64,000 bases of DNA from Spongisporangium articulatum (lineage in GTDB: Bacteria; Actinomycetota; Actinomycetes; Actinomycetales; Kineosporiaceae): NCBI RefSeq assembly GCF_044465595.1, contig NZ_JBITLV010000008.1:1-64000 (forward strand). Reading direction: 5' to 3'. The first letter of the stretch is position 1. The number at the start of each line of letters is the position of its first letter. A model generated the notes under the pieces. The model ran no database searches. It was not told the origin of the DNA and saw only the letters and a list, made by a program, of their open reading frames with translations. Of this stretch, positions 56,799-63,974 are shown piece after piece. The position numbers and the translations under genes are program-made.

Positions 56799-57863
56799 TC
56801 AGCGCTTGGGTTTTCCGTAGTTCTTGGGCAGCGCCTGCAGCTTGTCCCAGGGGAAGTTCTTCATGATCAGGTAGTCGGGCGTGCCCTGCATCAGGGCGTT
56901 CCACGGGTTGGTACCGGTCCGGGCCTGGACGCCCGCGCCGCTCTCGGTCACCACCGCGACCGCCCCGGACTTGTCGGTCACGATGAACCCGTACTTCTGC
57001 GCGGCCCGGGCGATCATCTTCGCGATCGGGTGCAGCTTCAGCGTGCTCACCTTCACCCTCGGGTCCAGCCGCAGCCGGGTGCCCTCGGGGATGGCGGCGG
57101 GCGAGGTGTCGAAGCCGTCGGAGCGCTGCGCGGGCCAGCTGACCCGGGTGTGCACCGCCGGGTTGGGGATGGCCAGCGCGAGCGCGTGGTCGATGCGGCC
57201 CGCCTGGGCCTCCTTGATGCCGACGGCCCCGCCGATCAGGCTCAGCCCCGACGCGCTGGCCCCGAAACTGCCGGTGAAGAAGCCCTTCGACGTGGAGACC
57301 TTGTCGATCCGCCCGCCCCAGCAGGCGTGCCAGCCGTCGGCGCGGTTGGCGATGCGCCAGAAGTCCCACATCGTGTCGGTGGACTTCTGGTAGATCACCA
57401 GGCTGCGGTCGGTGCCCGCCGAGGGCACGGCGCTGGACGGGATCGGGACCCCGACGAACTGCCCGCCCGGGCCGTACAACCCCTGGGGCACGGATCCCTT
57501 GCCCTGGCAGTCGTCCCAGGCGATCGTCGTGCGGGGCTGGTCCTTCGAGACGCCGTAGAAGCTGGCGTTGTACTGCGTGACGTTGAACGCGGCGACCCCG
57601 CCGTAGCGGTCGGTCACCTGGCCGTTCAGGTTGCGGGCCATGGCCTTCGAGCCGGCCGCCAGTGGCGCCTTGGCGATGTTCTTCTTCCACACGCTGGCCG
57701 CCGTGAAGGGGCCGGCGCGCGGGGCGGGCACGGTGACCGGGCCGTCCGGGAGGCGGGCCGCGGAGGTGTGGCGGTCGTCGTCCGGGCCGCACCCGGCCAG
57801 CAGCACTGAACCCACGACGAGCAGTGCCAGGACCACCCGCGACGGGCGTCCTCGGGTCGTCAC
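56799..57863 (-). CDS. Secreted lipoprotein of unknown function
   Basis: About 354 residues from GTG 57861-57863. The lipoprotein signal (VVLALLVVGSVLLAGC) has a clear lipobox LAGC. The mature part appears to be beta-rich: VWKKNIAKAPLAAGSKAMAR, GVAAFNVTQYNASFYGVSKD, TDTMWDFWRIANRADGWHAC, FGASASGLSLIGGAVGIKEA, GRIDHALALAIPNPAVHTRV. The last block (G-x-I-x-x-x-Q-x-G-x-IDHALA) recalls a group of secreted proteins found near exopolysaccharide genes in soil actinobacteria, but I cannot name it. A role in binding or processing the polymer outside the cell is a guess. It lies 40 bases downstream of the DUF218 gene in the same operon. No ribosome site is visible, so the start is provisional. Confidence 0.68.
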   Translation of the reverse strand: MTTRGRPSRVVLALLVVGSVLLAGCGPDDDRHTSAARLPDGPVTVPAPRAGPFTAASVWKKNIAKAPLAAGSKAMARNLNGQVTDRYGGVAAFNVTQYNASFYGVSKDQPRTTIAWDDCQGKGSVPQGLYGPGGQFVGVPIPSSAVPSAGTDRSLVIYQKSTDTMWDFWRIANRADGWHACWGGRIDKVSTSKGFFTGSFGASASGLSLIGGAVGIKEAQAGRIDHALALAIPNPAVHTRVSWPAQRSDGFDTSPAAIPEGTRLRLDPRVKVSTLKLHPIAKMIARAAQKYGFIVTDKSGAVAVVTESGAGVQARTGTNPWNALMQGTPDYLIMKNFPWDKLQALPKNYGKPKR

Positions 57864-57903
57864 GGTTACCGATGGTACCCGAGTAACTACAGAACGCGAG
57901 CGC

Positions 57904-58488
57904 TCAACAGCCGTGCCGCAGAACGACCTTCGCAAATCCGGCGGTCTGGTACAGGTACTGCCAGGGCCACCAGTAGACCGGGTAGCTCAGTTGCGGGTCG
58001 ACCATCCGCAACCGGCCCGGGTAGCAGCGCTCGACGATCACCCGCGAGCGCGTGATGTGGAACGTCGGGGCCAGGACGATCACGTCGTCCCAGCCGTTCT
58101 CCCGGGCCAGCCGGCCGATCTCCATCGCCTCGCCGCGCGTGGTGCTCGGGTCGGGCGCGAAGCAGGTGACGCCGGCGCCGTCGTTCGCCGCTTGCGGCCG
58201 GTTCGGGCGCAGCTCGCGGGCGAGTTCCCGGGCCGGGCAGACGCCGTACATCCCCGGCTCCCACTGCCCGTACGGGTCGGACACCACGAGGTGCCGGGCC
58301 AGGCCCTCCCGGAACATGCGCTGCGCGACGTAGGCCGTGCCTACGTTGCCGCCCAGCGCGACCACCGCGTCGGCCGGGTCGCTCGCCGACGCCGAGTCGG
58401 TGCGCGGGTGCACGTAGACCGGCCATCCTGCGGCGGCGAGCACCACGAGCGCCGCGAGACCCCCCACGACCAGCCTGCGAATACGCAC
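57904..58488 (-). CDS. DUF218 / YdcF-like membrane-anchored protein (copy 2)
   Basis: 194 residues, GTG start. An anchor helix at about 6-24 precedes the domain blocks PADAVVALGGNVGTAY, CFAPDPSTTRGEAMEIGRLA, DDVIVLAPTFHITRSRVIVE, RCYPGRLRMVDPQLSYP and a C-terminal YQTAGFAKVVLR. Conserved blocks and the two Cys are shared with the protein at 37219, so they are paralogues, each at the edge of one exopolysaccharide block. The presumed role is in envelope or lipid-carrier metabolism; biochemical function is not established. Confidence 0.85.
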   Translation of the reverse strand: MRIRRLVVGGLAALVVLAAAGWPVYVHPRTDSASASDPADAVVALGGNVGTAYVAQRMFREGLARHLVVSDPYGQWEPGMYGVCPARELARELRPNRPQAANDGAGVTCFAPDPSTTRGEAMEIGRLARENGWDDVIVLAPTFHITRSRVIVERCYPGRLRMVDPQLSYPVYWWPWQYLYQTAGFAKVVLRHGC

Positions 58489-58633
58489 CCGCGCTAGGCA
58501 ATCACGACCCGGCCACCCGGCGCGCGACTATCAGCGAGCGCGTCGCGAACGTTGACGGAGTTCACACTGAGGAGGCCGACATCAACGATCGTTGATGTGC
58601 GTGGAGTCCGGCAGCGGGTCCGTCCGGCGCAGC

Positions 58634-59602
58634 TCAGCGCACCACGAGCTCCGTCATGGCCGTGAAGTCCTGGTTGGGGTCGCCCGGGTCGGTCGTGGCC
58701 TCGATGTTCAGCTCGAACCGCTTGCCCTGGACGGGCTGGTCGAGCGTGATGGTCTGCACGTCCGGGTCCTCGTTCAGGGTGTACGTGCCGACCTGTTCGC
58801 CGTCGACCTCGACGCTGATCCGGGTGATCCGGCGTTCGGCCTGGTAGCGGTCCTGCAGAGCCTCGTCCTCGACCGCATACCCGTTGGTCAGCTGGAGCTC
58901 GTGGATCCAGACCGGCTTCGACCAGCGCGCCTCGATGTCCTCCCCCGACGCGTCACCCGGGGTGCGCCACACGCTGTTCCAGTCCCCGTCCCGCAGCTTG
59001 TCGATGTCGTACCGGACGATCTTGCCCGGCAACACCTCGAACCCCGACCCCGGCGGGCCGTCGAACCTCCGGGCTGTGTTCAGCAGGTTGGTGCCGCTCG
59101 TCCCCGGGTCGGGTTCGGTCGTGGCCTTGGGTGTCTCGGACGGCGTGGCGGACGGCGTGGCGCTCGCGCTGCTGCTCGGCGTCGGGGCCGCGGTGTTCCC
59201 GTCGGGCCGGGTGAGCAGGTACGTCAGCAGGACGGCGAGGACGACGGCCAGCACCGCCGCGGCGATGTACAGCGGGGTCTGGTTGTTGCGGTTGTTCCCC
59301 GGCGGGCGCCCGCCGGGCGGTGGGTACTGGCCCTGCGGTGGGTACTGGCCGTGCGGTGGGTACTGGCCCTGCGGCGGGTACTGGCCGTACGTGTCCTGCG
59401 GCGGATACGCGGTGGGCGGGAGGGCCTGGGTCGGCTGGTAGGTGGCCGCGGGCATCCGCATCGTCGGCTGCTGCTGCCCGGCACCCTCGGGCAGGACGAC
59501 GGTGGGCTCGTCGTTCCCGACCGACCCTTCCACGGGCGTTCCGCAGCTCCCGCACCGCTTAGCCCCGGGGACGACGTCCGCTCCGCACCGCTTGCACACC
59601 AT
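58634..59602 (-). CDS. Zinc-ribbon membrane protein with discoidin-like extracellular domain
   Basis: 322 residues from ATG 59600-59602. An N-terminal zinc ribbon (CKRCGADVVPGAKRCGSCG) precedes a Pro/Gln/Tyr-rich cytoplasmic stretch with four QYPPxG repeats, a membrane helix at about 108-130 (PLYIAAAVLAVVLAVLLTYL), a Ser/Thr/Pro stalk, and a C-terminal beta domain of about 140 residues. That domain (LRDGDWNSVWRTPGDASGED, VWIHELQLTNGYAVEDEALQ, RITRISVEVDGEQVGTYTLN) resembles discoidin / F5-8 C glycan-binding domains linked to NADase-type proteins. It may sense or bind surface polysaccharide. A TATGTT box 6 bases before the ATG and the lack of a ribosome site are compatible with leaderless expression. 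Confidence 0.75.
   Translation of the reverse strand: MVCKRCGADVVPGAKRCGSCGTPVEGSVGNDEPTVVLPEGAGQQQPTMRMPAATYQPTQALPPTAYPPQDTYGQYPPQGQYPPHGQYPPQGQYPPPGGRPPGNNRNNQTPLYIAAAVLAVVLAVLLTYLLTRPDGNTAAPTPSSSASATPSATPSETPKATTEPDPGTSGTNLLNTARRFDGPPGSGFEVLPGKIVRYDIDKLRDGDWNSVWRTPGDASGEDIEARWSKPVWIHELQLTNGYAVEDEALQDRYQAERRITRISVEVDGEQVGTYTLNEDPDVQTITLDQPVQGKRFELNIEATTDPGDPNQDFTAMTELVVR
59322..59393 (-). repeat. Four 18-bp tandem repeats
   Basis: Units of the type GGGTACTGGCCCTGCGGT (18 bp) starting at 59322, 59340, 59358 and 59376, coding the QYPPxG repeats in the cytoplasmic linker of the zinc-ribbon protein. Confidence 0.85.
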
Positions 59603-59739
59603 CGCGGGAACATAACCGACCCACCACGCCACCGCAGCACCCGTGACCTCCTCAAGATCACCGGAAAAGCGGCATTCCATCGGCTTTGACCCAGCGAAAT
59701 GCGCTTCCTGCGGTGATCTTGGTCGATTCCCGGAGGGCT

Positions 59740-60009
59740 TCAGCGAGCGCGTCCGATCAGGTCCCGCACGAAGGCGCGGGCCTCACGAGGGATCTGCGAG
59801 TCGTAGAGGTGCAGCAGCGTCGGCGGGCCGTCGCCGGAGATGGTGATCGTGTAGTGCGGCTGGCTGCGCAGGATCCCCTCGAGCCGGGCCGTGGTGACGG
59901 CGGCGAGCACGGCGAGCGCCGAGCGCTCGGCGGGACCCAGCTCGTCGTCGTCCAACTGCACCTCGGTCGGCGGCTCCCAGCCGCTGCGACGCACGAACCG
60001 GACCGGCAT
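59740..60009 (-). CDS. Emfourin-like small protein
   Basis: 89 residues. The pattern MPVRFVRRSGWEPPTEVQLD, a central helix (ERSALAVLAAVTTARLEGIL), then HYTITISGDGPPTLLHLYDS and a C-terminal ARAFVRDLI helix resembles emfourin-type inhibitors of protealysin-like metalloproteases. In known cases the inhibitor gene lies beside an M4 protease gene, and none is present here, so either the partner is elsewhere or the similarity is only of fold. An AAGGCGG ribosome site precedes the ATG. It is divergent from the phosphatase gene across the repeat-bearing region. Confidence 0.6.
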   Translation of the reverse strand: MPVRFVRRSGWEPPTEVQLDDDELGPAERSALAVLAAVTTARLEGILRSQPHYTITISGDGPPTLLHLYDSQIPREARAFVRDLIGRAR

Positions 60010-60027
60010 GGGACCGCCTTCACATGA

Positions 60028-60110
60028 TGCGTTTGCGCATGATCAACGCAGGAGTGATGCGTTTGCGCATGATCAACGGCGGATTGGTGCATCGATCATG
60101 CACGAATGCA
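60028..60110 (-). repeat. Pair of 20-bp dispersed repeats plus a degenerate third copy
   Basis: Exact copies on the minus strand at 60028-60047 and 60058-60077 (30-bp period again). A diverged copy in the opposite orientation lies at 60091-60110 (ATCGATCATGCACGAATGCA, five differences). They occupy most of the 111 bases between two divergent genes, where promoters would be expected. Confidence 0.8.
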
Positions 60111-60121
60111 TCATCGATGCA
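60088..60121 (+). promoter_or_regulatory. Inverted repeat overlapping the phosphatase start
   Basis: TGCATCGAT (60088-60096) and ATCGATGCA (60113-60121) are perfect 9-base inverted arms with a 16-base loop; the last base is the A of the ATG. It could be an operator or an RNA hairpin hiding the start codon. It overlaps the degenerate repeat copy. Confidence 0.4.
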
Positions 60122-60540
60122 TGCGGGAGGACTGGGCGGACGAGACCGGGCTGCTGACGCTGCCCAGCGGGCTGCGCGTACGGGGACGACGCCTGCGGGA
60201 CGAGCGCTCGCCCGCGGACTTCGCGCTGGTGCTGGCCTCCGGGCCGGTCCCGGCGTGGCCGCACCGGCGGATCGACTGGCCCGACTTCCGGACGCCGCGC
60301 GACACCGACGACGCGCTCGACGCCCTGCGGGAGGCGATGGGGCGGGCCCGGGCCGGCGAGCGGGTCGAGGTGGCGTGCATGGGCGGGAAAGGCCGCACCG
60401 GAACGGCTCTCGCGGCGCTGGCCGTGCTCGACGGCGTGCCCGCGGGCGAGGCCGTGGCCTACGTGCGCGAGCGGTACCACCCGCGCGCGGTCGAGACCCC
60501 GTGGCAGCGACGCTGGCTGCGGCGCGTGACGCCCGGATGA
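60121..60540 (+). CDS. Small Cys-based protein phosphatase
   Basis: 139 residues from ATG 60121. The signature loop VACMGGKGRTGTALA (Cys-x5-Arg-Thr) is that of dual-specificity/tyrosine phosphatases, and an upstream DWPDFRTPRDTDDALDALRE segment supplies a candidate general-acid Asp. It is compact, like bacterial atypical DSPs. Possible substrates are the tyrosine-phosphorylated BY-kinases of the polysaccharide clusters, since no other tyrosine phosphatase gene is seen near them; this is inference. There is no clear ribosome site, and an inverted repeat overlaps the start. Confidence 0.82.
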   Translation: MREDWADETGLLTLPSGLRVRGRRLRDERSPADFALVLASGPVPAWPHRRIDWPDFRTPRDTDDALDALREAMGRARAGERVEVACMGGKGRTGTALAALAVLDGVPAGEAVAYVRERYHPRAVETPWQRRWLRRVTPG

Positions 60541-60545
60541 TGCGT

Positions 60546-62225
60546 TCAGATGAGCCGGCGGGAGTCGGGGGCGACGACGCGCAACCAGCGGTAGCCGTAG
60601 CCGTCCAGCGCGAGGGTGGCCGAACCGGCGCCGTCGAGCGGTGTCGACCCGTCCTCGAGCAGGTCGACCAGCCGGTGCGACGACCCGCAGCCGTCGAGCG
60701 TGACCGGCACCTGCACGCCGTCCGGGCCGAGGTTGTGCAGCGCGACGAGCGTGCCGTCGTCCCACGTGCACCGGTGGGCGAGCACGGCCGCGTGCGGCTG
60801 CTCGAGCTCGTGGAATGTCGACCAGCCCAGCTCGGGGCACTGCCGGTACCGGTGGATCAGGTGCGCGACGAAGGCCAGGAACGAGTCGGGGTCGCGGCGT
60901 TGGTCGGCCACGTTGATGAACTCCGGCCCGAACGACCCCTCGACCAGGGGCGCCGTCAACGCTGACGCCGGGGCCTCGCTGAACCCGCCGTTCTTCGTGT
61001 TCGACCACTGCATCGGCGTGCGCACCGCGGAACGCCCCGGCAGCGAGGGATTCTCGCCCATGCCGATCTCCTCGCCGTAGAACAGCACCGGCGTGCCCGG
61101 CAGGGAGAAGAGCAGCGAGTAGACCATCCGCAACCGGCGCGGGTCACCGCCGAGCATCGGCGGCAGCCGGCGCCGCAGACCGCGCCCGTAGACCTGCATC
61201 TCCGGCTCGGGGCCGAACGCCGCGAAGACCTCCTCGCGCTCGGCGTCGGACAGCTTGTCGAGCGTGAGTTCGTCGTGGTTGCGCACGAAGGTGGCCCACT
61301 GGCAGTCCTTCGGGATCTCCGGCCGCTCCCGCAACGCTTTCGCGAGCGGTCGCGCGTCCTGGCGGGCCAGCGCCAGGTAGAGGTACTGCATGCCGATGAA
61401 GTCGAACTGCATGGTCAGCTCACCACCGGCGTCGCCCCCGAAGAACTCCGCCTGCTGGGCGTGCGGCAGGTTCACCTCGCCGAGCAGAATGCCGTCGCCG
61501 GTGCGCCGGCCGAGGAACGCGCGCAGGTCGCGCAGGACGACGTGCGGGTCCGGGAGCAGGGCGGCGGCCTCCTCGGACTGCCCGAGGGTCTCGATCAGGA
61601 ACGGGACGGCGTCCACCCGGAACCCGCTGAGCCCCAGCTGGAGCCAGAAGCCCATGGTCTTGGCGATCTCGTCGCGGACGGCCGGGTTGAGGACGTTGAG
61701 GTCGGGCTGCGAGCGGTAGAACCGGTGCAGGTACCACTCGCCGGACCGCTTGTCCGGTTCCCAGATGCTGCTCTCCTGGTCCGGGAAGACCACCTCGGAC
61801 GACGTGTCCGGCGGCGGGTCGGAACGCCAGACGTAGAAGTCCCGGTACGGCGACCCCTTTCCGGCGCGCGCCGAACGGAACCACGGGTGCTGCGCCGACG
61901 TGTGGTTGACGACGAGGTCGGCGATCACCCGGAGGCCGCGGTCGCGGGCCACCCGGATCAGCTCGACGAAATCGCCGAAGGTGCCCAGCCGGGAGTCGAC
62001 GGCCTGGAAGTCGGTGATGTCGTACCCGTCGTCCACCTCGGCCGTCGGGTAGAAGGGCATCAGCCACAGGCACGTCACGCCGAGCTCGTGCAGGTAGTCG
62101 ATGCGCTGGGCGAGGCCGGCGAAGTCACCGACGCCGTCGCGGTTCCAGTCGCAGAACGTCTCGACGTCGAGGCAGTAGACGACGGCGTTCTTCCACCACA
62201 AGTCGCCCGTGTCGGTGATCTTCAC
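60546..62225 (-). CDS. GH13 alpha-amylase family enzyme
   Basis: 559 residues, GTG start. The catalytic barrel has the GH13 regions: VIADLVVNHTSAQHPWF (region I), GFRVDAVPF (nucleophile Asp), ILLGEVNLP (acid Glu), FVRNHDELT (transition-state Asp), with GTPVLFYGEEIGMGENPSLP and the C-terminal all-beta domain. The overall layout, including WWKNAVVYCLDVETFCDWNR and DGVGDFAGLAQRIDYLHELG, is close to trehalose synthase / GH13_16-like proteins, though shorter than full TreS. No signal peptide, so it is cytoplasmic. A role in trehalose or alpha-glucan metabolism is likely; the exact reaction cannot be fixed by eye. It ends 5 bases from the phosphatase stop. Confidence 0.9.
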   Translation of the reverse strand: MKITDTGDLWWKNAVVYCLDVETFCDWNRDGVGDFAGLAQRIDYLHELGVTCLWLMPFYPTAEVDDGYDITDFQAVDSRLGTFGDFVELIRVARDRGLRVIADLVVNHTSAQHPWFRSARAGKGSPYRDFYVWRSDPPPDTSSEVVFPDQESSIWEPDKRSGEWYLHRFYRSQPDLNVLNPAVRDEIAKTMGFWLQLGLSGFRVDAVPFLIETLGQSEEAAALLPDPHVVLRDLRAFLGRRTGDGILLGEVNLPHAQQAEFFGGDAGGELTMQFDFIGMQYLYLALARQDARPLAKALRERPEIPKDCQWATFVRNHDELTLDKLSDAEREEVFAAFGPEPEMQVYGRGLRRRLPPMLGGDPRRLRMVYSLLFSLPGTPVLFYGEEIGMGENPSLPGRSAVRTPMQWSNTKNGGFSEAPASALTAPLVEGSFGPEFINVADQRRDPDSFLAFVAHLIHRYRQCPELGWSTFHELEQPHAAVLAHRCTWDDGTLVALHNLGPDGVQVPVTLDGCGSSHRLVDLLEDGSTPLDGAGSATLALDGYGYRWLRVVAPDSRRLI

Positions 62226-62275
62226 CGACCACGTCTACCGCCGAACCGGGCCCGTCGCCCGTCGGGAGGCAGCCC

Positions 62276-62695
62276 TCAGGAGGTGGGCTCGAGGACGATC
62301 ACCGGGATCCTCCGGTCGGTGGACTTCTCGTAGTCCTTGAAACCGGGCGACCAGGCGGTGAACTCGTCCCACAACCGGTCGCGCTCGGCGCCCTCGGGGG
62401 CGGTGGCGTGCGCCGTCTGGGTGACCAGCTGCCCGTCGACCCAGCGTTCCACCGTGACCTCGGGATTGGCGACGAGGTTGAAGTACCAGCTGGGGTGCTG
62501 CGGGCGGCCCCCGGCGGAGGCGGCGATCAGGAGCCGGCCGCCGTCGTCCTTGTAGGCGACGGGGCTGAGCCGCGGCTCCCCCGACCGCGCCCCCACGGTG
62601 TGCAGGAGGAGCAGGTACTCCCGGTCGAAGCGGTCGGCGATGCGCGCCTGCCCCGCCCGGAACTGCTCGATGACCATCTCGTTCCAACCAGCCAT
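62276..62695 (-). CDS. DDN-like deazaflavin (F420)-dependent nitroreductase family protein
   Basis: 139 residues from ATG 62693-62695. The DDN/FDOR-A pattern is clear: HTVGARSGEPRLSPVAYKDD, GGRLLIAASAGGRPQHPSWY, FNLVANPEVTVERW. The family binds F420H2 or, in some members, lipids, and acts as a quinone or nitro reductase, which supports an F420-making actinobacterial host. It is a single domain of typical length. It stands 50 bases before the GH13 gene in the same direction, with no functional link apparent. Confidence 0.9.
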   Translation of the reverse strand: MAGWNEMVIEQFRAGQARIADRFDREYLLLLHTVGARSGEPRLSPVAYKDDGGRLLIAASAGGRPQHPSWYFNLVANPEVTVERWVDGQLVTQTAHATAPEGAERDRLWDEFTAWSPGFKDYEKSTDRRIPVIVLEPTS

Positions 62696-62791
62696 GACGG
62701 CCCGAACACACTGTGCGCAAAGGCAATTCCCCCGGCGTCCAACGGGTGTAGCTTCACCCTGTTTCGCCATGTCAGACGGGGGTTGAGCCAG

Positions 62792-63034
62792 ATGATCGAG
62801 GCCCAGGTCGGGGGCGGCTCGCGCGGCAACGCCGTCCCGTGGCGCTCCACGCAGACGGCGGGCTTCCCGGAGTACGAGCGGCCCGTGGCCGGCCGCAGCA
62901 CGGGCGCCATCGACGACCAGCTGCAGCGCGACCTCGACCGGGTCGACCGGGAGCACGAGGAGGCCCTGCGGCGGTGGGAGGCGGACCTGCGGGCCCGTGA
63001 GGAGAAGCTGAAGCGCCCTGACGACGATGGGTGA
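62792..63034 (+). CDS. Small charged coiled-coil protein
   Basis: 80 residues. The first 35 are flexible, the rest a highly charged helix (DQLQRDLDRVDREHEEALRR, WEADLRAREEKLKRPDDDG) predicted to coil. I do not recognise it. It is divergent from the DDN-like gene across 96 bases; the weak ribosome site (GGGGG, 10 bases) makes the start provisional, but the amino-acid pattern is not that of a shadow frame. Confidence 0.5.
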   Translation: MIEAQVGGGSRGNAVPWRSTQTAGFPEYERPVAGRSTGAIDDQLQRDLDRVDREHEEALRRWEADLRAREEKLKRPDDDG

Positions 63035-63119
63035 TTTGGCGCACTCTGCGTGACTCCATGTGAGCGAACATCACTCCCGCGTGTACACAGAGTCATCATA
63101 GTTCCGCTCCACTGGTGGC

Positions 63120-63974
63120 ATGTCCACCACCGCACCGGCGAACGGCACCGTCACCCTGGGTCAGATTCCGGGTCAGCTGACGGTCACCCGGCCCCCGCGT
63201 TCACGCACCGTGCTGCCGCTGCGGTCGGTGCGCGTCGGCCCGTTCGCGGTCGCCGACAGCTCCGCCGCCGACCTGGTGGAGCGGCTCGGTACCCCCCTCG
63301 ACCGCCGGGTGGTGGCCTTCGCCCTGCACGTGGGCGGCCTGAACAGCCGGCGTGACCACCGGTTCGTCCGGGCCATGCGCCGGGCCGACGTGGTCTACAC
63401 CGACGGCAAGAGCGTCGAGCTGCTGGCCCGGGCGGCCGGGGCCCGCTCGGTGCAGCGGGCCGCGACGACCGACATCGGGCTGCCCGTGATCCGCCGGCTC
63501 GGCGAGAACCTGGGCCGTCCGGCGCGGGTGGCCGTCGTCGGCGCCCGGCCCGGAGTGGCCGAGCGGGCCGCCGCCACGATCGTGGCCGAGACCGGGGCCG
63601 TGGTCGTGCACACCGACCACGGCTACCACGCCGAGTGGGCCGGCCCGCTGGCCGAGATCCGCCGGTCCGACCCCGACGTCGTGGTGATCGGGCTGGGCAT
63701 GCCGCTGGAGGCGGTCATGGTCGACGCCCGGCGCCAGGAGCTGCCCGAGGCGCTGATCCTGACCTGCGGCGGCTGGCTGGGCTTCCTGGCCGGGCTCGAG
63801 CGCCGGGCGCCCGAACTCGCCCAGCGCTCCGGGCTGGAGTGGGCGTTCCGGATGCGGCAGCAGCCGCGCCTGGCCCGCCGCTACGCCCACGGCCTGTTCT
63901 CCGTGGCCGGGTTGTACGTGACGACCTCGGTCCGCCGCACGGCCCGCCGGACGACGGGGGTCGCCGGGCGGTGA
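63120..63974 (+). CDS. WecG/TagA/CpsF-type glycosyltransferase (family 26), copy 2
   Basis: 284 residues. The core blocks are VVAFALHVGGLNSRRDHRFV, RADVVYTDGKSVELLARAAG, RVAVVGARPGVAERAAATIV, PDVVVIGLGMPLEAVMVDAR, ILTCGGWLGFLAGLERRAPE and LAQRSGLEWAFRMRQQPRLA. It is shorter and clearly different from the copy at 48154 (GMPLE in place of CPKQE). It is the first gene of a new operon: its stop overlaps the next start as GTGA. It suggests that a third group of polysaccharide genes continues past the right edge. Confidence 0.88.
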   Translation: MSTTAPANGTVTLGQIPGQLTVTRPPRSRTVLPLRSVRVGPFAVADSSAADLVERLGTPLDRRVVAFALHVGGLNSRRDHRFVRAMRRADVVYTDGKSVELLARAAGARSVQRAATTDIGLPVIRRLGENLGRPARVAVVGARPGVAERAAATIVAETGAVVVHTDHGYHAEWAGPLAEIRRSDPDVVVIGLGMPLEAVMVDARRQELPEALILTCGGWLGFLAGLERRAPELAQRSGLEWAFRMRQQPRLARRYAHGLFSVAGLYVTTSVRRTARRTTGVAGR

